Program-made: the position numbers and the translations under genes
Notes under the pieces: model-generated
What the model was told of the DNA's origin: nothing
The model's database searches: none
The model's input: only the letters and a program-made list of their open reading frames with translations
In this document: piece after piece, positions 28,225 through 42,088 of the stretch
Layout of the letters: every line of letters begins with the position of its first letter
How positions within the stretch are numbered: the stretch's first letter is position 1
From: an uncultured SAR86 cluster bacterium
Lineage (GTDB): Bacteria > Pseudomonadota > Gammaproteobacteria > Magnimaribacterales > D2472
Reading direction: 5' to 3'
DNA length: 42,619 bases
NCBI GenBank assembly: GCA_902517425.1
Contig: CABYCI010000001.1
Span: forward strand, 1-42,619

Positions 28225-28813
28225 CAATCTTAATACCTAAAAATTTTTGGTGTATTTTAATAACTTGTTTTTTGAGATGGTCTAAAGATTTATTATTGTT
28301 AATAACTTGATCAGCTATTGAAATTCTTTCCTTGCGAGAAGCTTGGCTTTTAATGATATTAATAATATCTTCATTTAATTTTCCATCTCTAACACTTGCC
28401 CTTTCAATCTGTTTTTTTTCATCACAGTCTATAACAATAATCTTGTCATAAAAGTCTTGGGATTTTGTTTCAAAAATTAAAGGAACCATAATAATTTTAT
28501 AAATGCTATTTGACTGTTCTATAAAGCTGGATATCTCTTCTCTAACAATAGGATGAACTATGGATTCCAATAGGGCTTTTTTATCGCTGTTTTTGAAAAT
28601 CTTAGTACGAAGTAAATCTCTGTTAATAGATTTATCTTTATTTAAAAACTCGCTTCCAAATTTATCAATAAAAAGATTTTTTGCTTTTTTATTATCATCC
28701 AAAACTTTTTTTGCTACTTCATCAGCATCGATTACATCAATACCTAATTCATAGAAAAATTTGCCCGCAGCAGACTTGCCTGAACCTATACCTCCCGTTA
28801 ATCCAACTAACAT
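28217..28813 (-). CDS. coaE: Dephospho-CoA kinase
   Basis: Final step of coenzyme A synthesis, phosphorylating the 3'-OH of dephospho-CoA with ATP. It is 198 residues. The P-loop GGIGSGKS is at residues 7-14, the DADEVAKKVL lid region follows and the family motif HPIVREE is seen in the middle. It overlaps yacG by eight bases. It lies 23 bases downstream of the rRNA operon terminator on the same strand, so it needs a promoter inside or just after that terminator, or terminator read-through. Confidence 0.97.
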   Translation of the reverse strand: MLVGLTGGIGSGKSAAGKFFYELGIDVIDADEVAKKVLDDNKKAKNLFIDKFGSEFLNKDKSINRDLLRTKIFKNSDKKALLESIVHPIVREEISSFIEQSNSIYKIIMVPLIFETKSQDFYDKIIVIDCDEKKQIERASVRDGKLNEDIINIIKSQASRKERISIADQVINNNKSLDHLKKQVIKIHQKFLGIKIDE

Positions 28814-28835
28814 AATTAAATTATAATCGCAGATA

Positions 28836-28870
28836 TAAAAAAAGGCTCTTAGTATTTAAACTAAGAGCCT
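28836..28870 (-). terminator. rRNA operon terminator
   Basis: On the minus strand AGGCTCTTAGT, a short AT loop, ACTAAGAGCCT, then a run of T. The 11-bp stem followed by U is a strong intrinsic terminator 12 bases after the 5S gene. Confidence 0.93.
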
Positions 28871-28881
28871 CAAATAAAAAA

Positions 28882-28999
28882 GCCTGACGATTTCCTACTC
28901 TCACACAGGGAGACCCTGCACTACCATTGGCGTTAACTCGTTTCACTTCTGAGTTCGAAATGGGATCAGGTGGTACCAAGTTGCTATTGTCATCAGGCA
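28882..28999 (-). rRNA. rrf: 5S ribosomal RNA
   Basis: About 118 bases; the ends GCCTGA...TCAGGC pair as helix I, and the conserved CCGAACTCAGAAGTGAAACG-like core appears as CGAACTCAGAAGTGAAACG. It is the last gene of the operon; ends are accurate to one or two bases. Confidence 0.96.
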
Positions 29000-29043
29000 A
29001 ACTGGTATGTAATTTTTACAATCACTGTAAATTTTTCTCAATT

Positions 29044-29068
29044 TTATGTAAACCTACTTAAGGTTACA

Positions 29069-29076
<8 letters not shown>
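29044..29076 (-). other. 3' arm of the 23S rRNA processing stem
   Basis: CTTGATCATGTAACCTTAAGTAGGTT just 3' of 23S (in shorter pieces: CTTGATCATG and TAACCTTAAG) pairs with AACCTTTTTAAGG and TTATATGATCAAG before the 23S 5' end (about 31947-31973), about 26 bp with a few mismatches. Such stems are RNase III substrates. Confidence 0.75.
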
Positions 29077-31953
<2,877 letters not shown>

Positions 31954-32145
31954 ATATAACCTTAAAAAGGTTATCTAATTTTTTTTTTGAGAGTACTTAA
32001 TAAAATATTATTAATTACTTTTTAATTTGCAGTGATCTCATGTATACATAAATGTATACACTAGAAAATTACATACCATTTATTTTACAGAACTTTAAAC
32101 TTAAATATTTGATTACTCGTGTGGGTGTTGAAAACACTTTTTCGT
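31954..32145 (-). other. 16S-23S internal spacer without tRNA genes
   Basis: About 192 bases, AT-rich. I searched both strands for GTTCGANTCC-type T arms and found none, so the tRNA-Ile/tRNA-Ala pair usual in gammaproteobacterial operons is absent. It holds the 3' arm of the 16S processing stem (32102-32130), the 5' arm of the 23S stem, and a near-palindrome at 32041-32060. Confidence 0.9.
32041..32060. repeat. Twin TGTATACA palindrome in the rRNA spacer
   Basis: TGTATACATAAATGTATACA: two copies of a self-complementary octamer four bases apart, so the RNA can fold into a nine-pair stem with a two-base loop or dimerise. The same octamer lies in the palindrome at 15208-15219. Confidence 0.8.
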
Positions 32146-33679
<1,534 letters not shown>

Positions 33680-33731
33680 ATATCATGTCTGTTGATTTTT
33701 AAATAAAAATCTAAATTTTATCTCGTATTTT

Positions 33732-33758
33732 GAACACCCACACGAGTAACCAAATATT
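33732..33758 (-). other. 5' arm of the 16S rRNA processing stem
   Basis: AAATATTTGGTTACTCGTG and TGGGTGTTC before 16S are nearly the exact complement of CACCCACACGAG and TAATCAAATATTT after it (32102-32130). The stem of nearly 30 pairs loops out the whole 16S precursor, the expected RNase III site. Confidence 0.85.
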
Positions 33759-33759
33759 T

Positions 33760-33768
33760 TAAAGAACA
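33760..33768 (-). promoter_or_regulatory. boxA-like antitermination element of the rRNA leader
   Basis: TGTTCTTTA on the minus strand matches the E. coli leader boxA TGCTCTTTA in eight of nine positions and sits just before the 16S processing stem. It is the expected NusB/S10 loading site. Confidence 0.7.
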
Positions 33769-33792
33769 ACCGTCTCGGTGGACGGGAAACGT

Positions 33793-33798
33793 ATTCTA
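33793..33798 (-). promoter_or_regulatory. Candidate -10 of the rRNA promoter
   Basis: TAGAAT on the minus strand is followed by ACGTTTCCCGTC, ahead of boxA. No good -35 lies 16-18 bases upstream (TATCTT at 17), so the promoter would need upstream elements or Fis-like activation, or transcription also enters from ilvC. Confidence 0.4.
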
Positions 33799-33843
33799 AC
33801 GGAGATATGTGTAAGAAGATACCTTTTTATTTAATAATTTTAA

Positions 33844-35167
<1,324 letters not shown>

Positions 35168-35171
<4 letters not shown>

Positions 35172-36904
35172 ACTTTTTTATCTTTACTTAGCCACATGTC
35201 TTTTAAGCTTCCATTTGGAGCTACTAACATAGGATAAACATGTTCTCCAGGATCTACATAGATATCTATAAATACTAATTTATCTTTTATTGAAAATGCT
35301 TTTTCGAGAGTTGTCTTAAGTTCTGAGTTCTTTTCAATTTTAAAGCCAACATGGCCATAAGATTCAACAAGCTCAACAAAGTTTGGTAGTGAGCTTTTAT
35401 AAGTGCTTTCTGAATGTCGGCCACCATAATTCATATCCTGCCATTGTTTAACCATTCCCAAAGCTTCATTATTGATATTGATAATCTTTACAGGCAAGTT
35501 ATATTGAGTACAGGTCGATAATTCTTGAATGCACATTTGAATGCTTCCTTCACCAGTTATACAAACAACCTCTTCCTCAGGATAAGCTAATTTAACTCCC
35601 ATGGCTGAAGGTAGTCCAAATCCCATTGTTCCTAGTCCACCTGAATTAATCCAGTATCTAGGTTTGTCAAAATGATAATATTGGGCTGCAAACATTTGAT
35701 GTTGTCCAACATCTGATGTTACAAAAGCCTTGCCTTCTGTAATGTTGTAAACATGTTGAATCACCGCCTGAGGTAGTATCATGTTTGTATCAGAATTTTC
35801 TTTATATAGTTCATGATTTAAACCATGAAGTTCTGTCCATTTATTAATTTCTTCAAGCCATGGTTTGATAAGATCTCCATTTATCAAATCAGTCTTATCT
35901 TTTAATTGTTTTATCAACTCGATGAGTGAATTTTTTACTTGTCCAAAAACTGCAATATTTGCTTCAATTATTTTTGAGACAGACGACTGATCAACATCAA
36001 AATGTATGATTTTTGCATTTGGAGCAAAAAGATCAGGTGTATTTGTAATTCTGTCATCAAATCTCGCCCCGATAGCAATAATTAAATCTGCATTATGCAT
36101 AGCCATATTTGATTGATAAGTACCATGCATACCTAACATGCCCATAAATCTTTCATCCTTGGCAGGATATACACCCAAACCCATCAATGTATTTGTTACA
36201 GGAAAGTTTAGAAGTTGATTTAGCTCAAATAATTCTTCAGATGCATTACTATTTATTGCCCCTCCGCCAGCATAAATAACTGGTTTTTTTGCTTTTAAGA
36301 TTTCTATTACTGCTCTTTCAATTTGTTTTGGATCAGGCTCAATTGGTGGATTATATGATCTAATTTCAACAGACTCAGGAGGATTAAAATCAAATAATTT
36401 ATCTGGTGCTGTTGTATCCTTTGGTATGTCAATTACTACAGGGCCAGGCCTACCTGAAGTAGCAATGTAGAAGGCTTCTTTAATTATCTGTGGTATTTTT
36501 TCTGCACTTTCTACAGTAAAGCTATGTTTTACGATGGGTCTTGATATGCCTATCATGTCTGTTTCTTGAAAGGCATCAGTTCCAATAAGGTGAGAGGCAA
36601 CTTGACCTGAGATAACAACCATTGGAATAGAGTCCATAAAAGCTGTAGCAATTCCAGTGATTGCATTTGTTGCTCCTGGCCCAGATGTAACTAGAACAAC
36701 TCCAGGTTTGCCAGTTGCTCTTGCATATCCATCTGCAGCATGAGTTGCGCCTTGTTCATGCCTCACAAGAATGTGCTGTAATTCATTTTGATTAAATATT
36801 GCATCATAGATATGCAAGGCAGCCCCACCGGGATATCCAAAAATATATTCAACACCCTCATTAACGAGGGATTGAATTAACATATCATTTCCAGCCAATT
36901 TCAT
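35168..36904 (-). CDS. ilvB: Acetolactate synthase large (catalytic) subunit
   Basis: ThDP-dependent condensation of pyruvate with pyruvate or 2-oxobutyrate, first step of valine, leucine and isoleucine synthesis. It is 578 residues. Catalytic Glu lies in RHEQGATHAADGYARATG (about 48-65), the FAD/central domain follows, and the ThDP motif GEGSIQMCIQELSTCTQYNL...ININN begins near residue 445. It is the first gene of ilvB-ilvH-ilvC on the minus strand, with tightly overlapping frames. Without an ilvG/ilvM or ilvI label it cannot be assigned to one E. coli isozyme. Confidence 0.97.
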
Positions 36905-36925
36905 AATAATTACCTAAGAGAAAGG

Positions 36926-36955
36926 TTTATACATTAATCTTACTTATAAAAACAA
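36926..36955 (-). promoter_or_regulatory. Candidate promoter of ilvB-ilvH-ilvC
   Basis: TTGTTT (36950-36955), 18 bases, TATAAA (36926-36931) on the minus strand. The leader would be only about 15 bases, too short for peptide attenuation. Confidence 0.42.
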
Positions 36956-36970
36956 GTTTTTTTTATATTT

Positions 36971-37906
36971 TTAAATATGTTTTTTAAGTTTATTTATCAA
37001 GCTTTGCATATCTTTATGCATTGGAGCACAGTAAGAAATAGTTTCTTTAGTATCAGGATCCTCAAATGCTAATTGATAAGAGTGAAGAGCTTGCCTAGGA
37101 AAGTCTTTGATTACGTCTATCAAATCTTCTGGTGTATCTCGAGAGATATTCTTTGAAGGGTTATATGTTTTGTCTCCAATTATTGGTAATTTCTTACAAC
37201 TTAAATGAACTCTTATTTGATGCGTTCTTCCAGTCTTTATCGAGATATTTAACAAAGAATAGTTTTTGTAATTTTCTTCCAATTTTACAAATGAATGGGC
37301 TTCCTTTCCATCAGGTCTAGCTGACATTTTAGTTCTATTATTTTTATCCCTACCTATTGGGTCAGTGATTTCAAAACTTCCAATGATTTTGCCTACCACT
37401 ATAGCTTTATAATTTTTTTTTACCTTTCTTTCTTGAAGAAGATTAACAAAGTAATTTCTAAACTTCTCAGTCCTTGCAACTAAAAGTATTCCTGAGGTAT
37501 CTTTATCCAATCTGTGAACAATTCCTGCTCTAGCAATTTTTTTTAATTCGGGAAATCTATACAGAAGCCCATTTGCTAGAGTTCCTTCAAAACAGCCTGC
37601 TCCAGGATGCATTACTAAATTAGAAGGTTTATTAATAATCAAATAATTTTCTTCCTCTTTAAGAACTTCAAACTCTATATTTTCTGGCTCCCATGATATT
37701 TTAGTTTCAGCAATCGGATTAATTTCTATTTCATCATTAATTAAAACTGTATCTTTTGGAGATGCAAGTTCATTATTTAAAAGTATTCTTCCTTCGATAA
37801 TCCATTTTTTATGTTGAGTTCTAGAGAAACCTTCAAAAATTATTGAAGAAACCTTGTCTAATCTCATTCCTGATAACTCTTCAGGTACTTTTTTTATTAT
37901 TTCCAT
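36971..37906 (-). CDS. rluD: 23S rRNA pseudouridine synthase RluD
   Basis: Forms pseudouridines 1911, 1915 and 1917 in helix 69 of 23S rRNA. It is 311 residues. An N-terminal S4-like domain (about 13-65, MRLDKVSSIIFEGFSRTQHK) precedes the catalytic RluA-type domain with the motif HRLDKDTSG at 131-139, in which Asp134 is the nucleophile. The neighbouring divergent bamD is the standard gammaproteobacterial arrangement and supports RluD over RluC. There is no good ribosome site before the ATG. Confidence 0.95.
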   Translation of the reverse strand: MEIIKKVPEELSGMRLDKVSSIIFEGFSRTQHKKWIIEGRILLNNELASPKDTVLINDEIEINPIAETKISWEPENIEFEVLKEEENYLIINKPSNLVMHPGAGCFEGTLANGLLYRFPELKKIARAGIVHRLDKDTSGILLVARTEKFRNYFVNLLQERKVKKNYKAIVVGKIIGSFEITDPIGRDKNNRTKMSARPDGKEAHSFVKLEENYKNYSLLNISIKTGRTHQIRVHLSCKKLPIIGDKTYNPSKNISRDTPEDLIDVIKDFPRQALHSYQLAFEDPDTKETISYCAPMHKDMQSLINKLKKHI

Positions 37907-37990
37907 ATGAACTTATTAAAAAAAATTTGTTCTAATTTTATGTTTTTAAGACCTAAATGTAATTATGCAGGTAAAATAGTTTATCAAATA

Positions 37991-38812
37991 ATGAAACATA
38001 TAAATCATTCTCATAAATATACCATTTTGGTTGTCCTAATATCTTCTATTTTAGTTGGGTGTAATTCTGATGGGCCTGAAATTGAGCAACCAGAAAAGAT
38101 TTATTATGACCAAGCTCAAAAAAGGATGAACGCAAAAAATTATTATGGTGCAATAGAATCTCTTGAAGCTATAGAAAATAGATATCCATTTGGTAAGTAT
38201 GCTGAACAAGCTCAGGTGGAATTAATATATGCTCACTTCATGAACTCTGAAACTGAAGCATCGCACACTGCAGCAGAAAAATTCATTCGTCTTCATCCTC
38301 GACATCCTAATATTGACTATGCGTATTTTATGAAAGGATTATCAAGCTATACAAGAGATAGAGAATTTCTTAATAGGGTATCTGATACAGATCTTTCAAA
38401 TAGAGATATTTCAGGTGCAAAAGAATCATTTGCTGAATTAACAGAATTCTTAACAAGATTTCCTGATAGTCAATATGCTCCATATGCAAAACAAAGAAAT
38501 GTTTATCTAAGGAATATGATTGCAAAAAATGAATTAGCTGCAGCGGATTATTATCTTACTATTGATGCATATGTAGCCGCACTTAGAAGAGCAAACTACG
38601 TTGTAGAAAATATACCAAACTCTAGTGAAAATTATAGAGCGCTTAAAGTATTGGAAACCAGTTACAAAGCATTAGGATATTCAGAACTACTTAATGACTT
38701 AAGGGTTGTCATAAATATTAATTACCCAGACGAAGAATCAAAACAATCTTCGAGACAAAGAAGTTGGTCTTGGAATTTTTTAAGTGATTCTAGGCCTGAA
38801 AGATCTAATTAA
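37991..38812 (+). CDS. bamD: Outer membrane assembly lipoprotein BamD
   Basis: Lipoprotein of the Bam complex that inserts outer-membrane proteins. Starting at ATG 37991 the product has 273 residues and an ideal lipoprotein signal (MKHINHSHKYTILVVLISSI then LVGC, lipidated Cys). A start at 37907 would add 28 residues ahead of the signal, hence is not used. Tetratricopeptide-like helices follow (IYYDQAQKRMNAKNYYGAIE, FMKGLSSY), as in BamD/ComL. It pairs with rluD across an 84-base divergent region. Confidence 0.93.
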   Translation: MKHINHSHKYTILVVLISSILVGCNSDGPEIEQPEKIYYDQAQKRMNAKNYYGAIESLEAIENRYPFGKYAEQAQVELIYAHFMNSETEASHTAAEKFIRLHPRHPNIDYAYFMKGLSSYTRDREFLNRVSDTDLSNRDISGAKESFAELTEFLTRFPDSQYAPYAKQRNVYLRNMIAKNELAAADYYLTIDAYVAALRRANYVVENIPNSSENYRALKVLETSYKALGYSELLNDLRVVININYPDEESKQSSRQRSWSWNFLSDSRPERSN

Positions 38813-38814
38813 GC

Positions 38815-39033
38815 TTGTTAGTATTTAAGCTATTGCCCTTAATATTACCTTTTATAATATATATTTTAATTAAATTAGTTAAATCCTATATAGCAAATAT
38901 TATTTTCTCTAAGAAAAAAAATCGGTCTGAAAAAATGGTCAACTGCTCAGTCTGTGATACATATGTACATGAATCACTTGTAGTTAATAAATATGGGAAA
39001 AGTTATTGTTCTAACAATTGTTTTAAGTCTTAA
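38815..39033 (+). CDS. PP0621-like membrane zinc-ribbon protein
   Basis: A 72-residue protein with a membrane segment (about residues 4-30), a basic linker (SKKKNRSEK) and a zinc ribbon with Cys44, Cys47, Cys65 and Cys69 (CxxC, 17 residues, CxxxC). This matches the PP0621 family, whose members have one span and a similar cysteine set and sit next to bamD in Pseudomonas. TTG at 38815 is only two bases after the bamD stop, hence translation coupling; an internal TTG start is also possible. It overlaps the stop of the opposing RND gene by 11 bases. The function is unknown. Confidence 0.8.
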   Translation: MLVFKLLPLILPFIIYILIKLVKSYIANIIFSKKKNRSEKMVNCSVCDTYVHESLVVNKYGKSYCSNNCFKS

Positions 39034-42000
39034 TTTTATTCAGCCATATATACATTGCTGGAATATATAAAAGAGCGGTTAAAGTTGCGCCTAATACTCC
39101 AATACTCATCGCCCAGGCTAAAGGTTTAAAAAATATACTTGAAAAAATTAATGGCAGGAATCCACCTAATGTTGTTAAAGAAGTAGTGATAATATGTCGT
39201 GTTGATCTTATAACAACTTCTATAAGATCTGCTTTTGACATTGATATTTCTCTTGCCCTTTCTTTGATATGAGATAAAACAATGATTGAATCATTAATAG
39301 ATAAGCCTATTAAACCAATAGCTCCCACCGTAGCAATAAAACCATAATTTTGTTGTCCAATGATTAAACCAATAAAGGAGAGACCAACCGATAGAATCGC
39401 AACAGAAAGAATAAGAGCTGTCTGTCTGAATGAGTTAAGAGCAAATACTAGTCCTATTGTTATCAAAATTAAATATATTAATGCGGAGGAATATATTTGT
39501 GATTGAGATTCTCCTCTAGTTTCAGCTTCTCCACCCTGTTGTAGCCAATAGCCAGGTGGCAGGCTTTGCTTGAAAACTTCTATGTCATTCTTAATAAGTA
39601 TCTCTGTAGATGAAGGGAGTGTTCCTGTCCATACCCATCCCTCAACTTCATTGACTCTTTGGCTATTAATTTTTGTAATATCGCCTGATTTTTTATTTAT
39701 AAAAGTTTCACCAAAATTTCCAATGAAGTCGATACTATCTCCTGATGGTATAGATAAAAAACTTGCATCCCCAGTAATATCATTAGAGTTTGCAATTCCC
39801 TTTATTCTTATGGGTATTTCTTTATTTGAATCAACCATAGACCCAACAATAATTCCATTATTGGCTGCATAAAGTTGTTGAGCTAAAATGCTGGTGTCTT
39901 GACCTGATAATGAAATATTTGAGCTATTAAAATCAAACTCAATATTGGTACTAGATATCGATGTTTGCGACTTTGTATGACTAATATCAGGAGCGTTATT
40001 AATAATTAGCTCTAACTGTTCTCCAAGACTTTCAAGTATAAATGGATCATCTCCATATATTCGATAATTGATATCTGAGAAAACAGGTGGTCCAGATTGG
40101 AAAGTATCAACATAGATTATGATGTCAGAGTTTTTTTCAGATAATAATTTTGAAAGTCTTGGAAGATTGTTTACCATCTCATAATAGTCATCTACAAAAA
40201 ATACTGATTGGGCAACATTATTTTGCCCTTGCTTATCTTTGCCTCCAACAACATTCATAAGAACTCTTGGCATCATCCTTCCAACAAACCAATAATCTTT
40301 TTTAATTTCTATTAAGTTGCTGTCAATTACTTGTTTTCTTATTTCTTTTGCTCTTTCTAAAGTTTTTAGCGTCGAAGAATTACTTGGCAATTCAATGTTG
40401 ATTTTGAACATATCTCTATCATTAGTTGGGAAGAAATCTTTTGGTATAAAGTTAAATAATAGAAATCCTAACACTGGTAATGAAATAGAAATTATTATTG
40501 CCCTTCTAGGTATTGAAAATGCCCAAGTTAAAAAATTCCTGTATTGCTTCAATATTTTTTTATTACGGTAACCCTCTTCATGAACTTTTATGTTTGCAAA
40601 ATATGGTACGCGTTCCATATAACTCATTAGGACTGGAACCATTATCAGAGCAAGGATTAAGGATGAAATAATTGACATTATTACAGTAAGTGCCAAGCCA
40701 CCAACAAATTCTATACTGGAGCCTTCACCTGTCACAATTGGTAAGAAAGCAAAAACTGTTGTTCCAGTGGCTGCAGCTAATGGAGTTGTTAATTGAGTTA
40801 GTGTTTGATTTATTGATTCTTTTATTGATAAATTTTTTGATCTACGATATTTGTAATCTTCGACAACTATAATGCCATTATCAATTAATAATCCTAGGGC
40901 AATTATAATTCCAGTAATTGATGTTTGATGGAGAGGTAAATCAATTAACCTACAACCAAGCAAGACCAAAGATACAGAAAAAGGAAGGATAGCGGTTACA
41001 ATTATTCCAGGCCTTATACCTAGGAAAAAAAAGCTTAAACTTAGTACAAAAAAAGCAGCTAAAGAAAAACTTTTTATTAGCTCACTGAATTTATCTGCAA
41101 CATAAAATGATTCATCGTAAATAAGCTCCAGAGAGAATTCATCTGGAAGAGTTAATTTCATTTCATTTACTACTTTTTCAGCTCTTTCAACATAATCAAA
41201 AACTCTTTGAGACATTGTCCCAGTTGTTGAAACTGCAATAACTTTCTTTCCGTTATAAAGATAAATATCTTCATAGGGCAAAGATGGCTTGATCGAAACT
41301 TCTGCAATATCTTGCAGCCTAATAAGCTGAGATTCATTAATTATCTTTATGGGAATTTCTGAAATCTTTTGAGGTGTGTTGATATTGTCTTTTAACCTAA
41401 TTAAAAATTCTGAATAATTATCTGAAACAACTCCTATGGGCTTCTTGTTGTCATATGCGTTGATTGCATTAGAAATATCTTGATAACTCAAGTTAAGTGC
41501 AGACATTTTTGCTGAATCAACTTCTATTAAGATTTCTTCATCAGTTTCTCCATAAACAGCTGTTACTTCAGTTTCGCCTATAGAACTAAGTTTTCTTTTG
41601 AGTTGTTGAGCAAGTCTAGACATCATTATGGTTGGCTCTTCACCATCTCCATTCCAAGAGATAGCATAATGAAGTGTTATTGGTGGTCCACTACTTATAT
41701 CCAATAGACTTTGAGCCCCTTCTGGAATATATGCTTGATCTAATTTATCTTGAATTTTTGACCATGTTTGATCTATTAAATCTGGAGGAACTGATTGCGC
41801 TAATTCAACCAAAGTTTTTGAATAGCCTTGAGATATCATTGATCTCAATTCTTCTATTTCAACAACTTCTCTAAGTTTTATTTCCAGTTCATTGATAACT
41901 TGAGTTTCGATTCTATCTTGTGAGGCTCCAGGATAATAAACTTGAACAAAGCCCCATCTTTTTGCAAGTTCAGGATTTTCTTGAATTGGTACAGATAGTG

Positions 42001-42085
42001 CCGATGAGATACCAGCTAAAATAATAAATGCTAAGGTCAAAAATAGAATTCTAGGTCTATCAAGAAAAATGCTAATAAATTTCAT
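39023..42085 (-). CDS. RND efflux transporter, inner-membrane pump
   Basis: A 1020-residue AcrB-type trimeric pump with the usual two six-helix halves, each followed by a large periplasmic loop. The TM4 motif is GLLIDNGIIVVEDY: Asp402 is kept but the second Asp of AcrB (Asp408) is Asn403. TM10 reads GLIGLSINDSIIVLSHIKE, lacking the AcrB Lys940, so the proton relay differs from AcrB. This and the N-terminus (ISIFLDRPRILFLTLAFII) suggest a different RND subgroup from the multidrug HAE1 pumps. It is coupled to the fusion protein gene upstream. The substrate is unknown. Confidence 0.93.
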   Translation of the reverse strand: MKFISIFLDRPRILFLTLAFIILAGISSALSVPIQENPELAKRWGFVQVYYPGASQDRIETQVINELEIKLREVVEIEELRSMISQGYSKTLVELAQSVPPDLIDQTWSKIQDKLDQAYIPEGAQSLLDISSGPPITLHYAISWNGDGEEPTIMMSRLAQQLKRKLSSIGETEVTAVYGETDEEILIEVDSAKMSALNLSYQDISNAINAYDNKKPIGVVSDNYSEFLIRLKDNINTPQKISEIPIKIINESQLIRLQDIAEVSIKPSLPYEDIYLYNGKKVIAVSTTGTMSQRVFDYVERAEKVVNEMKLTLPDEFSLELIYDESFYVADKFSELIKSFSLAAFFVLSLSFFFLGIRPGIIVTAILPFSVSLVLLGCRLIDLPLHQTSITGIIIALGLLIDNGIIVVEDYKYRRSKNLSIKESINQTLTQLTTPLAAATGTTVFAFLPIVTGEGSSIEFVGGLALTVIMSIISSLILALIMVPVLMSYMERVPYFANIKVHEEGYRNKKILKQYRNFLTWAFSIPRRAIIISISLPVLGFLLFNFIPKDFFPTNDRDMFKINIELPSNSSTLKTLERAKEIRKQVIDSNLIEIKKDYWFVGRMMPRVLMNVVGGKDKQGQNNVAQSVFFVDDYYEMVNNLPRLSKLLSEKNSDIIIYVDTFQSGPPVFSDINYRIYGDDPFILESLGEQLELIINNAPDISHTKSQTSISSTNIEFDFNSSNISLSGQDTSILAQQLYAANNGIIVGSMVDSNKEIPIRIKGIANSNDITGDASFLSIPSGDSIDFIGNFGETFINKKSGDITKINSQRVNEVEGWVWTGTLPSSTEILIKNDIEVFKQSLPPGYWLQQGGEAETRGESQSQIYSSALIYLILITIGLVFALNSFRQTALILSVAILSVGLSFIGLIIGQQNYGFIATVGAIGLIGLSINDSIIVLSHIKERAREISMSKADLIEVVIRSTRHIITTSLTTLGGFLPLIFSSIFFKPLAWAMSIGVLGATLTALLYIPAMYIWLNKIKT

Positions 42086-42088
42086 TTT

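Noticed and set aside
37907-37990. Longer bamD start at 37907
   Set aside because: It would place 28 polar residues before the lipoprotein signal and overlap the divergent promoter region; the ATG at 37991 gives a normal lipobox.
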